The notes beneath the pieces were generated by a model. It was not told where the DNA came from. It did no database searches and saw nothing but the letters and a program-made list of their open reading frames with translations. A DNA stretch of 64,000 nt, from NCBI RefSeq assembly GCF_022919135.1, contig NZ_CP095049.1:5212501-5276500 (forward strand). Reading direction: 5' to 3'. The position numbers were made by a program, and so were the translations under genes. Shown piece after piece: positions 1 through 10,028 of this stretch (within the stretch, counting starts at the first letter, position 1; every line of letters starts with the position of its first letter). The DNA is from Hymenobacter cellulosivorans (GTDB taxonomy: Bacteria > Bacteroidota > Bacteroidia > Cytophagales > Hymenobacteraceae).

Positions 1-2840
1 AGCTACCAGGGCAAATTCCGGCGGATTCAGCAGCGTTACGCCTTCTTGCAGGAACACGAAGTCGTATTTTGCCTGGTTGTTGGTTTCGCTGAGCTCGGCA
101 ATCTTATTCTGGTGGTCCAGAGTTACCGTAAAGGTGCTGTTACCGAAGACCTTTGCGGGGCTTGGTGGGTTGTTCAGGATGAAGACATACGTGGTATCAC
201 CCAGCAGAACTGGGGGCCTCTCGCTCCGGGTTGTTGTCTCCGTTGCCTGACCGGAATCGTACTTGCGTTCAATCAGGAAGTCCAACTGATTCCGGATGAC
301 CTTGCCCGTATTTTTCACCCGTACCAGCAGTTTAAAGCTTTCGGATTTGGCCCGCACCGGTTCCGAACCTACGGGCCGAATTTCCAGGGCCGGAGACCCG
401 AAGGTGTAGTCAGGCTGCAGGGGGGAATACATGCGTAGGGCCGGATCGGCGTGCCACACGGTGCCCATCCAGGAGCTGATGGCCGATTCTGATATAAAGG
501 CCGTTTTCTGCAAGCGGCGAATGGCTTCGTTCTGCACGTCGGCCACCGGGCGGCTGTACCATACCGGGTCGTTGAGCAGCACCTGAAAGATAGAATCCTG
601 GTAGGCATCCAGCTCGCCGGAATACCCAAAGCCGGTTTCGCTCAATAACCCAATAGCACCTTTCTGCGGGGCCAGTACCCAGTCCTGGGCGTAGCGGGCC
701 CGCGGGGCCCGGAAGGCATTACCAGCCGCGCATCCATTGATAAACATAATGGGGTACTTGCCCACGTTGTTATAGCCCAGCGTGGGGTCGTTGATGTCGC
801 CCAGGTCGAGCTGCAGCTGAGCGGGGTCACCGTGGCCGAAATAGGTTATCAGGGAAAGCCCGGCGTTCAGATCGGCTGAAATGTTCTTGGAAGTAGCTAT
901 TCCAATGCTGGAATAGGTATTGACCACCTTACCAGCAAAGAACGGTCGCTCAATGTGCTTGGTCTTGTAGTGGTTCAGATAGCGTGAGAATTCCGGAAAC
1001 TCATAATCTTCCTTGGCGCCGAGCAGGTTGAGCGTGTTTTTGCGCCAGGGCTGGTTTTCGGTAGAGGCATCCAGGTTCTGCTCGTACTGCTTGAGCTTGT
1101 CGAGGTAAGCCAGTACTTCAGCCGGGGTACTAGCCGCAATTCTTCCCGTACCCATGCGGCCGGCGTAGTCATTACGGGCCCAGTCGGCCGTGAAAAAGAG
1201 GTCCGAAGCGCTGCGGGTGCTGGTCGGCACCAAGTCCCGCACCAACGGGCTGGTGCTGGTTTCCCTAAACCCGTTCGGGTTCTGGCGGTAGTACCCCCCG
1301 TCCCCAAACTCGCCCGCCCCGAGGCCCTGCCCCAGCAACAGCAGATATTTCGGGCGGGTGTTGGTAAGCATGTACTGAGCAAACTGCCGGATGGCCAGCG
1401 CCGACTTCTCTCCGTAGTGAAACTGGTCGTAGAGCTGCTCACTGGTTACGAGCAGGGTATCGAAGCGGGTAGAGCGGTAGATGGCATAGTCGCGCACCGG
1501 ATTTTGAGAGGTGCCGGTCGGTGTCATCAGGAAGGCATTGCTTACAATCAAGAAGTTGTAAGAAGCCGGATTGATCGTGCGAAACTGCACCCGCTTAGCG
1601 GGCAACGGCGGCACCAGAGCTTTATCAGTATCCGAAAGCAGCAGGGAGCGGGTAGTGGCCCCGGGCACGGCACTCGGAAACACAAAGCCGCGCCCAGTAC
1701 CGCTTGCTACCCCCTCTACCCGCTGCACGTTGTAGGGGTCCGTAATATCGTAGCCACGCACGGCGGCGGGCAGGTTGCTGAGCTGGTAAAAGGCCGGGGC
1801 CGAGCCCAGCGTCGAGTCATTCAAGAAGCGTACGTCCCGCTGGCCGGTAGGCCAGGCACTTGCCACGGGATGAATAACCCGGGCCGACACCATCCGAAAC
1901 CAGTTGCGCGCGCCTGGAGTCAGTGCCCCGTTTACCGTAACGTGGAACTGAACCCTACCGCTAGGAGCATCAGCAACGTTATAATTAATATACGAGCGGG
2001 GCACCGAGTAGCGGACCTTGCGGCGGCCAAACCCCTCGATTACGACGGGGGACCCAGGGGGCGTTTAACTGCGGTTCCGGGTTCTTCTACCGTTACGGTA
2101 AGCTCGTGCGTGTTGGCAGTGGCACCGGTCAAAATCAGTTCTACCTGAAGGTCAGGGCCGAGGCTACTTGTAACTGGGAGTAAGTCCCGACGGTAAGGCA
2201 TAGGGTTACCACCCGCACTTTGCTGCCCGTGAGCCGGAGATAAGAAACCCTCACCCGCTTCGCCCCAGGGCTGGTAAGTTGTTACCAACTCATTGCCAGC
2301 AGTATATACATCAGTCCGCACGTGCACACTATCATTAAGCCAGTACGGATGGCTGCCTCCCACCGGGGCCAGGTTAGAAGGCGTGATACGCTTGCCGTTG
2401 GTCGTGGCCGACCAGGTTAGGAAATACGAAGCCGTATCGGTGTACAGGCTGTAGAACTTTTGGTGGTGGTCCCGAGCGTTCTTATACATGCCTACGTCCA
2501 GGGCGCCGTCGTTGCGCTGCCCGTAGAACTCGATAAACGTGGCAGTGGTAAGCGTAGTCGGGTTGTTGGGGCCCACGTAAATGGCAACTTCCTTTCCCCG
2601 GCGCCAGAGCTGAAACCGCTGCGGATTTACGCCGCTGATACCGGCCCGGGTCAGGTAGTTGTAATCCAGGTGGTAAATACCATTCTTACTGATCTTGATT
2701 TTGTAGTACTGCTGGTTGGGTACAATCCACTCATTGCCGTAGGGGCCCGACTGGGCCATAGCAAGGGAAGGCAGCAGCAGGCCGGCCACGAACAGCAGGC
2801 ACCAGCGCAGCAGACGTTGAACTCGGTAAGGGTGTGTCAT
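1..2840 (-). CDS. porU: Type IX secretion system sortase PorU (peptidase C25), 3' end outside window, apparent frameshift
   Basis: Gingipain-like cysteine protease that removes the C-terminal sorting domain of type IX cargo at the cell surface and attaches the cargo. Start ATG at 2840 gives a signal peptide (hydrophobic stretch, then AMAQ) followed by the PorU N-terminal domain. The frame runs to a stop at 2040; a second frame carries on from about 2072 to the window edge and holds the C25 catalytic domain, with a GHG histidine (codon near 832-834) and an NGCAAGN cysteine (codon near 730-732). One extra base in the G/C runs at 2047-2051 or 2057-2061 would join the two frames. The PorV-type gene lies 67 bp upstream on the same strand, as expected for a sortase pair. 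The C-terminal end is missing because of the window edge. Family call is firm; whether the frameshift is real is uncertain. Confidence 0.9.
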
Positions 2841-2861
2841 AGAAACGAAGTGAAGAGCGGG

Positions 2862-2890
2862 CGGAGCCGCGCAGGTGTGCTGCGGCTCCG
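2862..2890 (-). other. Hairpin between the PorV-type gene and porU
   Basis: Perfect 9-bp inverted repeat (CGGAGCCGC at 2862-2870, GCGGCTCCG at 2882-2890) with an 11-nt loop, in the 67-bp gap between the two genes. No T run follows on either strand, so it is more likely an mRNA-stabilising or attenuating hairpin than a full terminator. Confidence 0.45.
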
Positions 2891-2907
2891 TTATATCGTA
2901 AAGAAGC

Positions 2908-4020
2908 TTATTTGAAACCGTAGCCCAGCGACACGATAACCGAGTTGGTGGCATTCTGGCCGCTTATTTTCTCGACGGCCAGGCGCGACAAGGCCAGGTC
3001 CAGGCGCAGGCCGCTGAAGGCTACGCCCACGCCCAGGGAAGGCTGGGGCCGCCAGCCACCCTTGCCATCAAAAGACTTGGCGGCGTCAATCTTTTGAAAG
3101 TTGCTCACCCCGCCGCGCAGATAAATCAGGTCTTTGTAGCCGATTTCCACACCGGCCTTGGGGTCGATGCTCACTGCGTCGCTCGATACGAGCGTGTTGC
3201 GTTTGCCGTCGGTGGTCAGTTCCAGGTCGACGGCTACCAGGGCCGTAATCTGGCCGGGCAGCTTCACGCTGCGGCCCACGCCCAGAATAAAGCGGGGCAG
3301 GGTAATTTCGGTGCTGTTGGTCGGAATCGAGTCGTTCTGCGCGGCTACCCCCTGAAACTCGTCAGAGTTGATAGACCAGGCGTTGAACGTGGTGGTAATG
3401 TCGCGGGCCATCAAGCCCAGGCGCCAGTTCTTGTAGTCGTACTGCAGGCCGGCATCAATGCCGAAGCCCCAGGCATTGGCAAACTTGCCCACGTTGCGGT
3501 AGATGATCTTGCCGTTGCCGGCCAGCTTCAGGCCCTCCACATTCCCGATTTTGCGGGCATAGGAGAGCAGCAGCGCATAGTCGGCCACCGAGAAGTAGTT
3601 GATCCGGTCGTAGGAAATCTGCCCGTACTCATTAACCAGGGCCCTAGTGTCGGCGATGTTGTCGACGCCGACGCGGATCAGGCTGGCCCCGATGGCACTT
3701 TTATCATCCAGGGGCATGGAGAAGGCCGCGTAGTCATTCTTGACGATGCCCGAAAACAGCTCCGAATGCATCAGCACCGCGTCGTACTTGGCTTTCTGGT
3801 TGAGCAAACCCGCCGGATTCCAGTAGCCGGCCGTAGCGTCGCCGACCAGGCTCACCTGCACGTTGCCCATGCCCAGGGCCCGGCCCCCTACCCCGATGTT
3901 GAGAAAGTCGTTGCTGTACTTGGGCGTCAGGTCGTTGGACTGAGCGTGGGCGCCCGTGGCAAGTGCCAGGGTCAGGCCCGCCCCAAGCAGTGCGGGGGCA
4001 ATTCGGGAGAAGTGCAGCAT
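2908..4020 (-). CDS. PorV/PorQ-family outer membrane protein, PorV2-like
   Basis: Predicted 370-aa outer-membrane beta-barrel of the FadL-like PorV/PorQ family. PorV proteins shuttle cargo from the type IX translocon to the PorU sortase. Start ATG at 4020 gives a signal peptide ending AHAQ, then the family N-terminal pattern with ALGMGN and GYWNPAGL motifs, and many alternating hydrophobic strands to a C-terminal aromatic residue (GYGFK). Transcribed just ahead of porU, so probably co-expressed. The KYSNDFLNIGV opening looks more like the variant called PorV2 than classical PorV/LptO, so I leave the symbol empty. Confidence 0.85.
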   Translation of the reverse strand: MLHFSRIAPALLGAGLTLALATGAHAQSNDLTPKYSNDFLNIGVGGRALGMGNVQVSLVGDATAGYWNPAGLLNQKAKYDAVLMHSELFSGIVKNDYAAFSMPLDDKSAIGASLIRVGVDNIADTRALVNEYGQISYDRINYFSVADYALLLSYARKIGNVEGLKLAGNGKIIYRNVGKFANAWGFGIDAGLQYDYKNWRLGLMARDITTTFNAWSINSDEFQGVAAQNDSIPTNSTEITLPRFILGVGRSVKLPGQITALVAVDLELTTDGKRNTLVSSDAVSIDPKAGVEIGYKDLIYLRGGVSNFQKIDAAKSFDGKGGWRPQPSLGVGVAFSGLRLDLALSRLAVEKISGQNATNSVIVSLGYGFK

Positions 4021-4274
4021 AGAGGTGTAGTGAATAAAAATGCGGTTGGTCCGCAGCAGCAACGCAAGATACTTATTAATAGTGCGCTGCGGAACTCGGC
4101 TGCTACCCGAAGCCCGACAGCCCAGCAGCGAAACCCTGCTTTAACGCGCTGAAAGGCAGATTATAGCTCAACCGGCGCTGGGTTTGGGGCCCTGATTTCC
4201 GCGAAAAAAAGACTCGCCAGCAATGCCATCGGAACTATGTATTACCAAGTACTAAAAATAAATTCAGCTAGTAC

Positions 4275-4306
4275 CTTGCGTCGCATAGTACCTTCCATTA
4301 TCTTTG
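4275..4306 (+). promoter_or_regulatory. Bacteroidota-type promoter for the PadR-PspC operon
   Basis: CTTG at 4275-4278 (-33 element, 3 of 4 matches to TTTG), a 20-nt spacer, then TATCTTTG at 4299-4306, an exact TAnnTTTG -7 box. The PadR start codon follows 31 nt later. The 317-bp space between the divergent PorV-type and PadR genes holds nothing else I can identify. Confidence 0.65.
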
Positions 4307-4337
4307 TTTCATTCTTCACCGATTTCTGCCACAGCCC

Positions 4338-4697
4338 ATGAAAGTAGAGAACACCCAAGTGCAGATGCGGAAGGGCATCCTGGAGTTCTGCATCCTGGAA
4401 ATCATTGCCCGCGGCGAGGTGTATGCGTCCGACATGCTGGAGGAGCTGACCTCCGCCCGCATGATCGTAGTGGAAGGCACGCTCTATCCACTGCTGACCC
4501 GCCTCAAAAATGCCGGCTTGCTTGATTATACCTGGAAAGAGTCCACCTCCGGACCGCCCCGCAAGTACTACACCCTCACCCAGGACGGCCAGGAATTCCT
4601 GCACCAGCTGCGCCTGACCTGGGAAGAAGTACAGGATTCGATTCGCATCATCCGCCAAAAACCTCACCTCAATGGCGCCGCAACCCCAACGCCGTAG
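4338..4697 (+). CDS. PadR-family transcriptional regulator
   Basis: 119-aa winged-helix repressor. The N-terminal half fits the PadR domain: KGILEFCILEII, a recognition-helix region, then EGTLYPLLTRLKNAGL and the wing region PPRKYYTLT. Size matches the short (subfamily 2) PadR regulators, which often control an adjacent membrane-stress or transport gene. The stop is 58 bp before the PspC/GIN gene on the same strand, so the pair is probably one operon in which the regulator controls itself and its neighbour. The effector is unknown. Confidence 0.9.
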   Translation: MKVENTQVQMRKGILEFCILEIIARGEVYASDMLEELTSARMIVVEGTLYPLLTRLKNAGLLDYTWKESTSGPPRKYYTLTQDGQEFLHQLRLTWEEVQDSIRIIRQKPHLNGAATPTP

Positions 4698-4755
4698 CGG
4701 CACTTAGTTGGCCCGGTCCATTCCTTTCGAGTTACTCTTGATTTGCAGCACTGAG

Positions 4756-7434
4756 ATGAAAAAGAATATCAGCATTAACCTCCAAGGCCTCATCTTCCAC
4801 ATCGAAGAAGATGGCTACGACGTACTGAGTCGCTACCTGGCCGAAGTACGGGCCCACTTTTCCGGCTACCGGGGTCACGAGGAAATCGTGGCCGACATTG
4901 AAGGCCGGATTGCCGAGCTGTTTGCCGCTCGCACCTCGTCTATCAAGCAGGTAATTACCCTGGAAGACGTGCAGGAAATGGTCGGCAAGATGGGCCGCGT
5001 CAGCGACTTTCAGTCGGCCGATGATGCCGAGGAAGAGGAAGCTGCCCTGGCCGGCGGCCCCGAGGTGTACACCAACTACGCCAAGGCCGGCAATGCCGCT
5101 GCTTCGGCCGCTACGGCTGCCGACACGGAGCCTAAGCGCCTGTACCGCGACATGGCCAACCGCAAGATTGCGGGCGTTGCGGCCGGTATTGCCCACTACT
5201 TCGCCGTCAATCCGCTCTGGATCCGGCTGGCTTTCATAGGCCTGCTGATTTTCCCGCCCATTGCCTTTGACAATCACGGCAATGACTTTGGCGAGAACCT
5301 GGCCGGCTTCTCCCTGATTGCCTACATCATCCTCTGGATTGCGCTGCCCAAGAAGTACGACGCGACGTCGGCCGACGAGGACCCTACTTTCAAGAAGCTC
5401 TACCGCGACACCGACACCGGGAAAGTCGGCGGGGTTTCGGCCGGTCTCTCGGCCTACTTTAAAGTGGACGTCGTGCTGATTCGGGTCTTGTTCGTGGCCT
5501 TCGTCTTTGCCGGCGGCTTTGCCATCCCACTTTACATCGTGCTCTGGATTCTGCTGCCCGAAGCCAAAACCGTGTCCGACCGGATGCGGATGCGGGGCGA
5601 CGCGCTGACCCTCTCCAGCCTCGACAGCAACCTGCGCAGTAACTCCGAAGCCGGCCTCGACGGCGCGGGCAACAACCGCCCCGTGGGTGCCTTTCTGGAA
5701 AACTTCTTCCACAACGTGCGGCCTCTCTTTAACTTCATCGGCTCGGCCCTGCGCATCTTCATCGGGGTGCTGATGACCATCACGGGCTTCGGTATCCTGC
5801 TGGGTCTGGTCATCGCGCTGGGCGTGGGTTTGGGTATGATTCCGGAAAGTCAGAACATCATGCTCTTCGACACGCCGGCATACGTGGCACTCAATGCCAT
5901 TCCTTCCTGGTCGTTGCTGCCTTTCTTCCTGGTCACGGCCATTCCGCCCCTGGCTATGATGCTGGCTGGCCTGGGCTTGCTGCTGCGCCGCTCAGTGTTG
6001 AGCCGCACCGCTAATCTGACGATGTTCGGCCTCTGGCTGCTGGGCTTGGTGGGTTCTTCCGTGGCCATTGCCCAGGTTGCCCGCAACTTCGAAGAAGAAG
6101 CCGAAGTGGTGCAGAATCAGAACTTCCCGGCCCTGGCCGCTACTCCCCGCCTCTTCCTCGATGCCCGCCGCATGGACCGGTCTTCCTCGCAATGGGTAGA
6201 TGTAGAGCTGGCCGCCGCCGACAGCGGTGCTGCTGTCCGGGTTGACAAGAACTTCTCGGCCAGTGGCCCCACCCAGGAAAACGCCCGGCAAATGGCCGTC
6301 AGCTCGGTAAGCTACACCGTGCGCCAAAGCAACGACACGACCCTGGTCTTCGATGACCATTTCACCTACCGCCCCGGTGCCGCCTTCCGCGACCAGGACG
6401 TGAGCCTGCTGGTGCATCTGCCCCGCAATAAGACGTTCCGCATGAGCCAGAGCTTTGCCTCCATGCTCGACGACGACGACTTCCTGAACGAGCAGCGCCC
6501 TAACGATGCCTACAAGCACGCCTACCGCCTCACCGGCAATAAGCTGGAATGCCTCAACTGCACCGGCGAAGACCTGCAGGACAGCTTCGGCAACTTCGAT
6601 GACGAGGAAGATGTGGAAACGGCCGACAACGACAGCACCGACACGACGGTAGATATCAACTCGGGCGACGAAAACTTCCGGATTCGGGTCAACACCGATG
6701 AGGACGAAGACGGTGGCGTGGGCGTTGACATCGACATCGACGACAAAGGCTTCTCCTCCGACCCCAGCCGCTACGGCTCGGCCCGCCGCACCTTCGACCT
6801 GAAGGGCTTCCGCACCATTGAGGCCGGGGGCATCTACCGAGTGTATGTGCGCCAGGGCCCCGAATTCAAAGTGGAAGCCGCCGGTGATGAGCGCGACCTG
6901 CGCAACCTGCGGGTAGAAACCGACGGCGACGAGCTGCTGATTCGGGACCGTAACCGCAATTCTTTCTTCTCGGGCATGAAGGGCAACCACAAGCCCGTCC
7001 TGATTCGGGTGCAGATGCCCGAGCTGACGTCGCTTGATATAAGCGGCATCTCCAAGGCCAACGTAGCCGGCTTCAAAGACCAGTCCTTGCAGGTGCAGCA
7101 GTCGGGAGCTTGCTACGCGGTGCTCGACGTGAACGTGCCCCGCCTCGACCTGGACCTGACCGGCGCCTCCCGCGCCGACCTGCGCGGCACGGCCAACGAC
7201 CTGAACGTGGAAGGCTCCGGCGCCTGCAAGGTGGAAGGCCTGCGCATGAACACCCAAACGGCTGACTTTGACCTGTCGGGTATGAGCAAGGCCCGGGTCC
7301 GGGTAGCCAGCCGCCTACGGGCTGAGCTCAGCGGTGCCAGCCGCGTGGAGTATGCCGGCTCACCTGAGCGGGTGCAGAAAGACCTGTCGGGCTCCTCACG
7401 CGTGACCCGCCTGCGCACTTCCGGCAACGAGTAA
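4756..7434 (+). CDS. PspC-domain and GIN (DUF2807) domain membrane protein
   Basis: 892 aa from the ATG at 4756 (MKKNISINL), chosen over an upstream TTG because it gives the usual start for this Bacteroidota family. Order seen: an N-terminal region of about 85 residues; an acidic linker; two PspC modules, each opening with a K(R/K)LYRD motif and a hydrophobic helix (about residues 125-195 and 205-265); four or so further membrane segments; a periplasmic stretch; an Asp/Glu-rich linker; and a C-terminal repeat-rich GIN head (about 690-880) with recurrent LSGxS and LTGAS motifs. PspC proteins act in envelope stress. The GIN head is a beta-helix of unknown ligand. The upstream PadR gene is the probable regulator. 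Confidence 0.88.
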   Translation: MKKNISINLQGLIFHIEEDGYDVLSRYLAEVRAHFSGYRGHEEIVADIEGRIAELFAARTSSIKQVITLEDVQEMVGKMGRVSDFQSADDAEEEEAALAGGPEVYTNYAKAGNAAASAATAADTEPKRLYRDMANRKIAGVAAGIAHYFAVNPLWIRLAFIGLLIFPPIAFDNHGNDFGENLAGFSLIAYIILWIALPKKYDATSADEDPTFKKLYRDTDTGKVGGVSAGLSAYFKVDVVLIRVLFVAFVFAGGFAIPLYIVLWILLPEAKTVSDRMRMRGDALTLSSLDSNLRSNSEAGLDGAGNNRPVGAFLENFFHNVRPLFNFIGSALRIFIGVLMTITGFGILLGLVIALGVGLGMIPESQNIMLFDTPAYVALNAIPSWSLLPFFLVTAIPPLAMMLAGLGLLLRRSVLSRTANLTMFGLWLLGLVGSSVAIAQVARNFEEEAEVVQNQNFPALAATPRLFLDARRMDRSSSQWVDVELAAADSGAAVRVDKNFSASGPTQENARQMAVSSVSYTVRQSNDTTLVFDDHFTYRPGAAFRDQDVSLLVHLPRNKTFRMSQSFASMLDDDDFLNEQRPNDAYKHAYRLTGNKLECLNCTGEDLQDSFGNFDDEEDVETADNDSTDTTVDINSGDENFRIRVNTDEDEDGGVGVDIDIDDKGFSSDPSRYGSARRTFDLKGFRTIEAGGIYRVYVRQGPEFKVEAAGDERDLRNLRVETDGDELLIRDRNRNSFFSGMKGNHKPVLIRVQMPELTSLDISGISKANVAGFKDQSLQVQQSGACYAVLDVNVPRLDLDLTGASRADLRGTANDLNVEGSGACKVEGLRMNTQTADFDLSGMSKARVRVASRLRAELSGASRVEYAGSPERVQKDLSGSSRVTRLRTSGNE

Positions 7435-7536
7435 GCGCATGGCCTGATCCACTACGCTGTCTTCATAACAATGCCCAGGCTTCATGCGGTCCTCATTGAG
7501 GCGCGCACAGATTTGGCATAATAATCGAATGTAGAA

Positions 7537-7572
7537 ATGCCGGCCAGGCAACCCTTGGGGCCCGGCCGGCAT
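7537..7572. terminator. Hairpin between converging genes
   Basis: Perfect 9-bp stem (ATGCCGGCC at 7537-7545, GGCCGGCAT at 7564-7572) with an 18-nt loop, between the converging PspC/GIN and CCA genes. Well placed for a shared terminator, but there is no clear T run on either side. Confidence 0.45.
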
Positions 7573-7605
7573 CTTACCCGCAATGACACGAGAAAATGGG
7601 TTTAC

Positions 7606-9036
7606 TTACTGGTGAGTGAAAAGGTGACCCGGAGGAAGTCCTTTTGCCTGGCCGAGCTGCAACAGGTAGGCAAAGGCTTCCTCAAACTCGTTGCGGACTT
7701 TACCGTCGAGAATAGCCTCTAATACGGCCTCTTTGAGCTCCCCGACCTCACGGGAGGGCTTCAACCCAAAGGTTTCCATGATGACTTCCCCGGTAATGAC
7801 GGGCTTGAAGTTGCGCAGATGGTCTTTGGCTTCTACTTCCCTTAGCTTTTCTTCCACCAGCCCGAAGTTGCGCAAGTAGCGCTCTTTGCGCTGGTGGTCT
7901 TTGCTTGTAATATCGGCCCGGCACAGGAGCATCAGCCGGTCGATATCGTCGCCGGCCTCGAACAGCAGGCGGCGCACGGCCGAGTCGGTCACGGTTTCCT
8001 TGACCAGGGCAATGGGACGCAGGTGCAGGCGTACGAGCTTCTGCACCATGCGCATCTCCTCGCCCTGGGGCAATTTGAGGTCGGTAAAAATGCCGGGCAC
8101 CCAGCGGGCACCCTTGTCTTCGTGGCCGTGGAAGGTCCAACCCACTTTCTTGTCGTAGCGCTTGGTGGCGGGCTTGGCAATATCATGCAAAATGGCCGCC
8201 CAGCGCAGCCACAGGTCGCCACCGGCGGCCACCACGTTATCGAGTACCTGCAGGGTGTGGTAGAAATTATCCTTGTGCGCGTGCTGACCCACTTTCTCGA
8301 CGCCGTAGAGCTGGGCCATCTTCGGGAAGATGAGTTGCAACAACCCACACTGGAACAGCAGCTTAAAGCCGTAACTGGGCTTGGGCGCCAGGATAATCTT
8401 ATTCAGCTCGGTGGTAATCCGCTCCTGGGACACAATCTTGATACGGTCCTTGTTGCGGGCAAGCGCGTCGAACGTATCCGGCTCAATGTCGAAATCGAGC
8501 TGGGTGGCAAAGCGCACGGCCCGGAGCATACGCAGTGGGTCGTCGGAGAAGGTAATATCCGGGTCGAGGGGCGTGCGGATGATGCGGCGCTGTAAGTCGC
8601 CCATGCCGTCGTAACGGTCAACGAGCGTGCCGAAGTCCTGGGGGTTCAAACTCAGGCCCAAGGCATTGATGGTAAAGTCGCGACGGGCCAGATCTTCCTC
8701 CAGCGTGCCGGCTTCCACTTCGGGTTTGCGGCTTTCGGCCCGGTAGCTTTCCTTACGAGCCCCCACAAACTCAACCTCGATTTCAGGCGTGGGCAGCATG
8801 GCCGTCCCGAAGTTCTTGAACACGGTAACCCGGGGCTTGCCCGGCAGCTTGCGCCCCACGGTCTGGGCCAGCTTAATTCCGTCGCCCACGCACACCACGT
8901 CCACATCCTTACTTTCCCGGCTCAGGGCCAAATCCCGCACAAACCCCCCAATGATGTAGGCTGGGTAGCCCAGTTCACCGGCGGCCTCGGCAATGGTGCG
9001 AAACAAGGGAAGGTCGGGAAGCTGCGGAGTTTTCAT
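7606..9036 (-). CDS. CCA-adding tRNA nucleotidyltransferase or poly(A) polymerase family, with HD domain
   Basis: 476-aa class II nucleotidyltransferase that builds or repairs the CCA end of tRNA (some family members are poly(A) polymerases or A-adding enzymes). Seen: GGFVRD at residues 30-35, the catalytic DVD pair (D44, D46), RRDFTINAL near 118, RMLRAVRFA near 169 and an HD phosphohydrolase motif LHDIAKP near 283. Start ATG at 9036 sits 4 nt after a near-consensus -7 box (GAACTTTG on the minus strand, 9041-9048), suggesting a near-leaderless mRNA. Nucleotide specificity cannot be told from sequence by eye. Confidence 0.93.
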   Translation of the reverse strand: MKTPQLPDLPLFRTIAEAAGELGYPAYIIGGFVRDLALSRESKDVDVVCVGDGIKLAQTVGRKLPGKPRVTVFKNFGTAMLPTPEIEVEFVGARKESYRAESRKPEVEAGTLEEDLARRDFTINALGLSLNPQDFGTLVDRYDGMGDLQRRIIRTPLDPDITFSDDPLRMLRAVRFATQLDFDIEPDTFDALARNKDRIKIVSQERITTELNKIILAPKPSYGFKLLFQCGLLQLIFPKMAQLYGVEKVGQHAHKDNFYHTLQVLDNVVAAGGDLWLRWAAILHDIAKPATKRYDKKVGWTFHGHEDKGARWVPGIFTDLKLPQGEEMRMVQKLVRLHLRPIALVKETVTDSAVRRLLFEAGDDIDRLMLLCRADITSKDHQRKERYLRNFGLVEEKLREVEAKDHLRNFKPVITGEVIMETFGLKPSREVGELKEAVLEAILDGKVRNEFEEAFAYLLQLGQAKGLPPGHLFTHQ

Positions 9037-9224
9037 GCGGCAAAGTTCGGCAACTGCCAGCTAGCAACCATGCCCAACTGCCGGAAGGCTGTGCGGGTAA
9101 GCTGTTAGGAACTACGGTTCATCCGCTTTATCCAAGGGTTCAGCAGCAAATAATGGATTGGCAGTCAGGGCCAGGCGAAGTTTGAGCATCCGGTTCAGAT
9201 TTCTTCCCTAACCGGTAGCCTATT

Positions 9225-9944
9225 ATGTCCTTCCCCGCCTTCCCCGCCTTCTTCGCGCTGCCAGCCACGGCCCTTCCGATTCGTCTGTTACTAGGCATTC
9301 ACATTGCCGTGGGCACCATTGCCTTACTGGCGGGCCTAGTACCCATGCTCGGCCGCAAAGGCGGCCTGCTGCACATCCGGGCCGGTCGGGTCTACATCTA
9401 CGCCATGATGGCAGTGGCGCTTACGGCCGTGCTGCTCTGCGTATTGCAGCCGCTGGCCCTGAGCCGCTTGTTTCTGACGGGTGTCGCAGTGCTGAGCTTC
9501 TACTTGAGCTTCAGCGGCTGGCGGGCCGCCCGGCGCCACAGCAGTCGGCTGCCTTTCCCCGACCGGCTGCTGGCCGTAGCCGCCGTGCTCGTCGGGCTAT
9601 TTATGCTGGTGATGGGCCTCTGGCTACAAGCCATTCTATTTGCCTTTTTCGGGGGACTGCTCTGCCTCTTTGCCGGCCGCGACACCAAGGATTTTCTGCG
9701 CCCTTCCTTAGCTCCTACTCCCTGGCTGCTCCGGCATTTTACCCGCCTGGGAGGCTCCTATATTTCGGCTGCCACGGCTTTTATCGTCGTGAACCTGGGC
9801 CGCTGGCTACCCGATGGGGCCCCGGCCTGGTCGTCGTTGGTAGGTTGGATAGTGCCTACCGTTATCGGTACCTGGCTTATTTCCCGAACCGTGCGTCGGT
9901 ACCATGCTCAGCGGGCTACCACCACCGTAGGGCCCCTCTCGTAA
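9225..9944 (+). CDS. DUF2306-like multi-pass membrane protein
   Basis: 239-aa integral membrane protein with about seven hydrophobic helices. It opens with a helix around HIAVGTIALLAGLVPML, followed by a basic-aromatic loop (RAGRVYIYAM), which is like the DUF2306 family. No catalytic motif is visible and no function is known to me. It stands alone between the divergent CCA gene and the converging tsaC gene. Confidence 0.6.
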   Translation: MSFPAFPAFFALPATALPIRLLLGIHIAVGTIALLAGLVPMLGRKGGLLHIRAGRVYIYAMMAVALTAVLLCVLQPLALSRLFLTGVAVLSFYLSFSGWRAARRHSSRLPFPDRLLAVAAVLVGLFMLVMGLWLQAILFAFFGGLLCLFAGRDTKDFLRPSLAPTPWLLRHFTRLGGSYISAATAFIVVNLGRWLPDGAPAWSSLVGWIVPTVIGTWLISRTVRRYHAQRATTTVGPLS

Positions 9945-9963
9945 TTGGTTTTATTGCGGGGCA

Positions 9964-10008
9964 GCATGAGCTAGGCTCCGCCCTAACAGGCCGTGGCCTA
10001 GCCCATGC
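9964..10008. terminator. Hairpin between converging genes
   Basis: 13-bp inverted repeat with one mismatch (9964-9976 against 9996-10008, loop 19 nt) in the 84-bp space between the DUF2306-like gene and tsaC. No strong T run, so termination is inferred from position. Confidence 0.4.
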
Positions 10009-10028
10009 CGCTACCTACAACGGCAGCA

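Noticed and set aside
2039..2073. Programmed -1 frameshifting as an explanation for porU
   Set aside because: No X-XXY-YYZ slippery heptamer or strong downstream stem is seen, and the ABC-F gene shows the same one-base deficit in a C run, which fits an error better.
3094..7257. Long open frames opposite the PorV-type and PspC/GIN genes (for example 3094-4152 plus, 5992-7257 minus)
   Set aside because: They lie antisense to clear genes, have His/Val/Gln/Ala-rich translations typical of high-GC shadows, and match no family.
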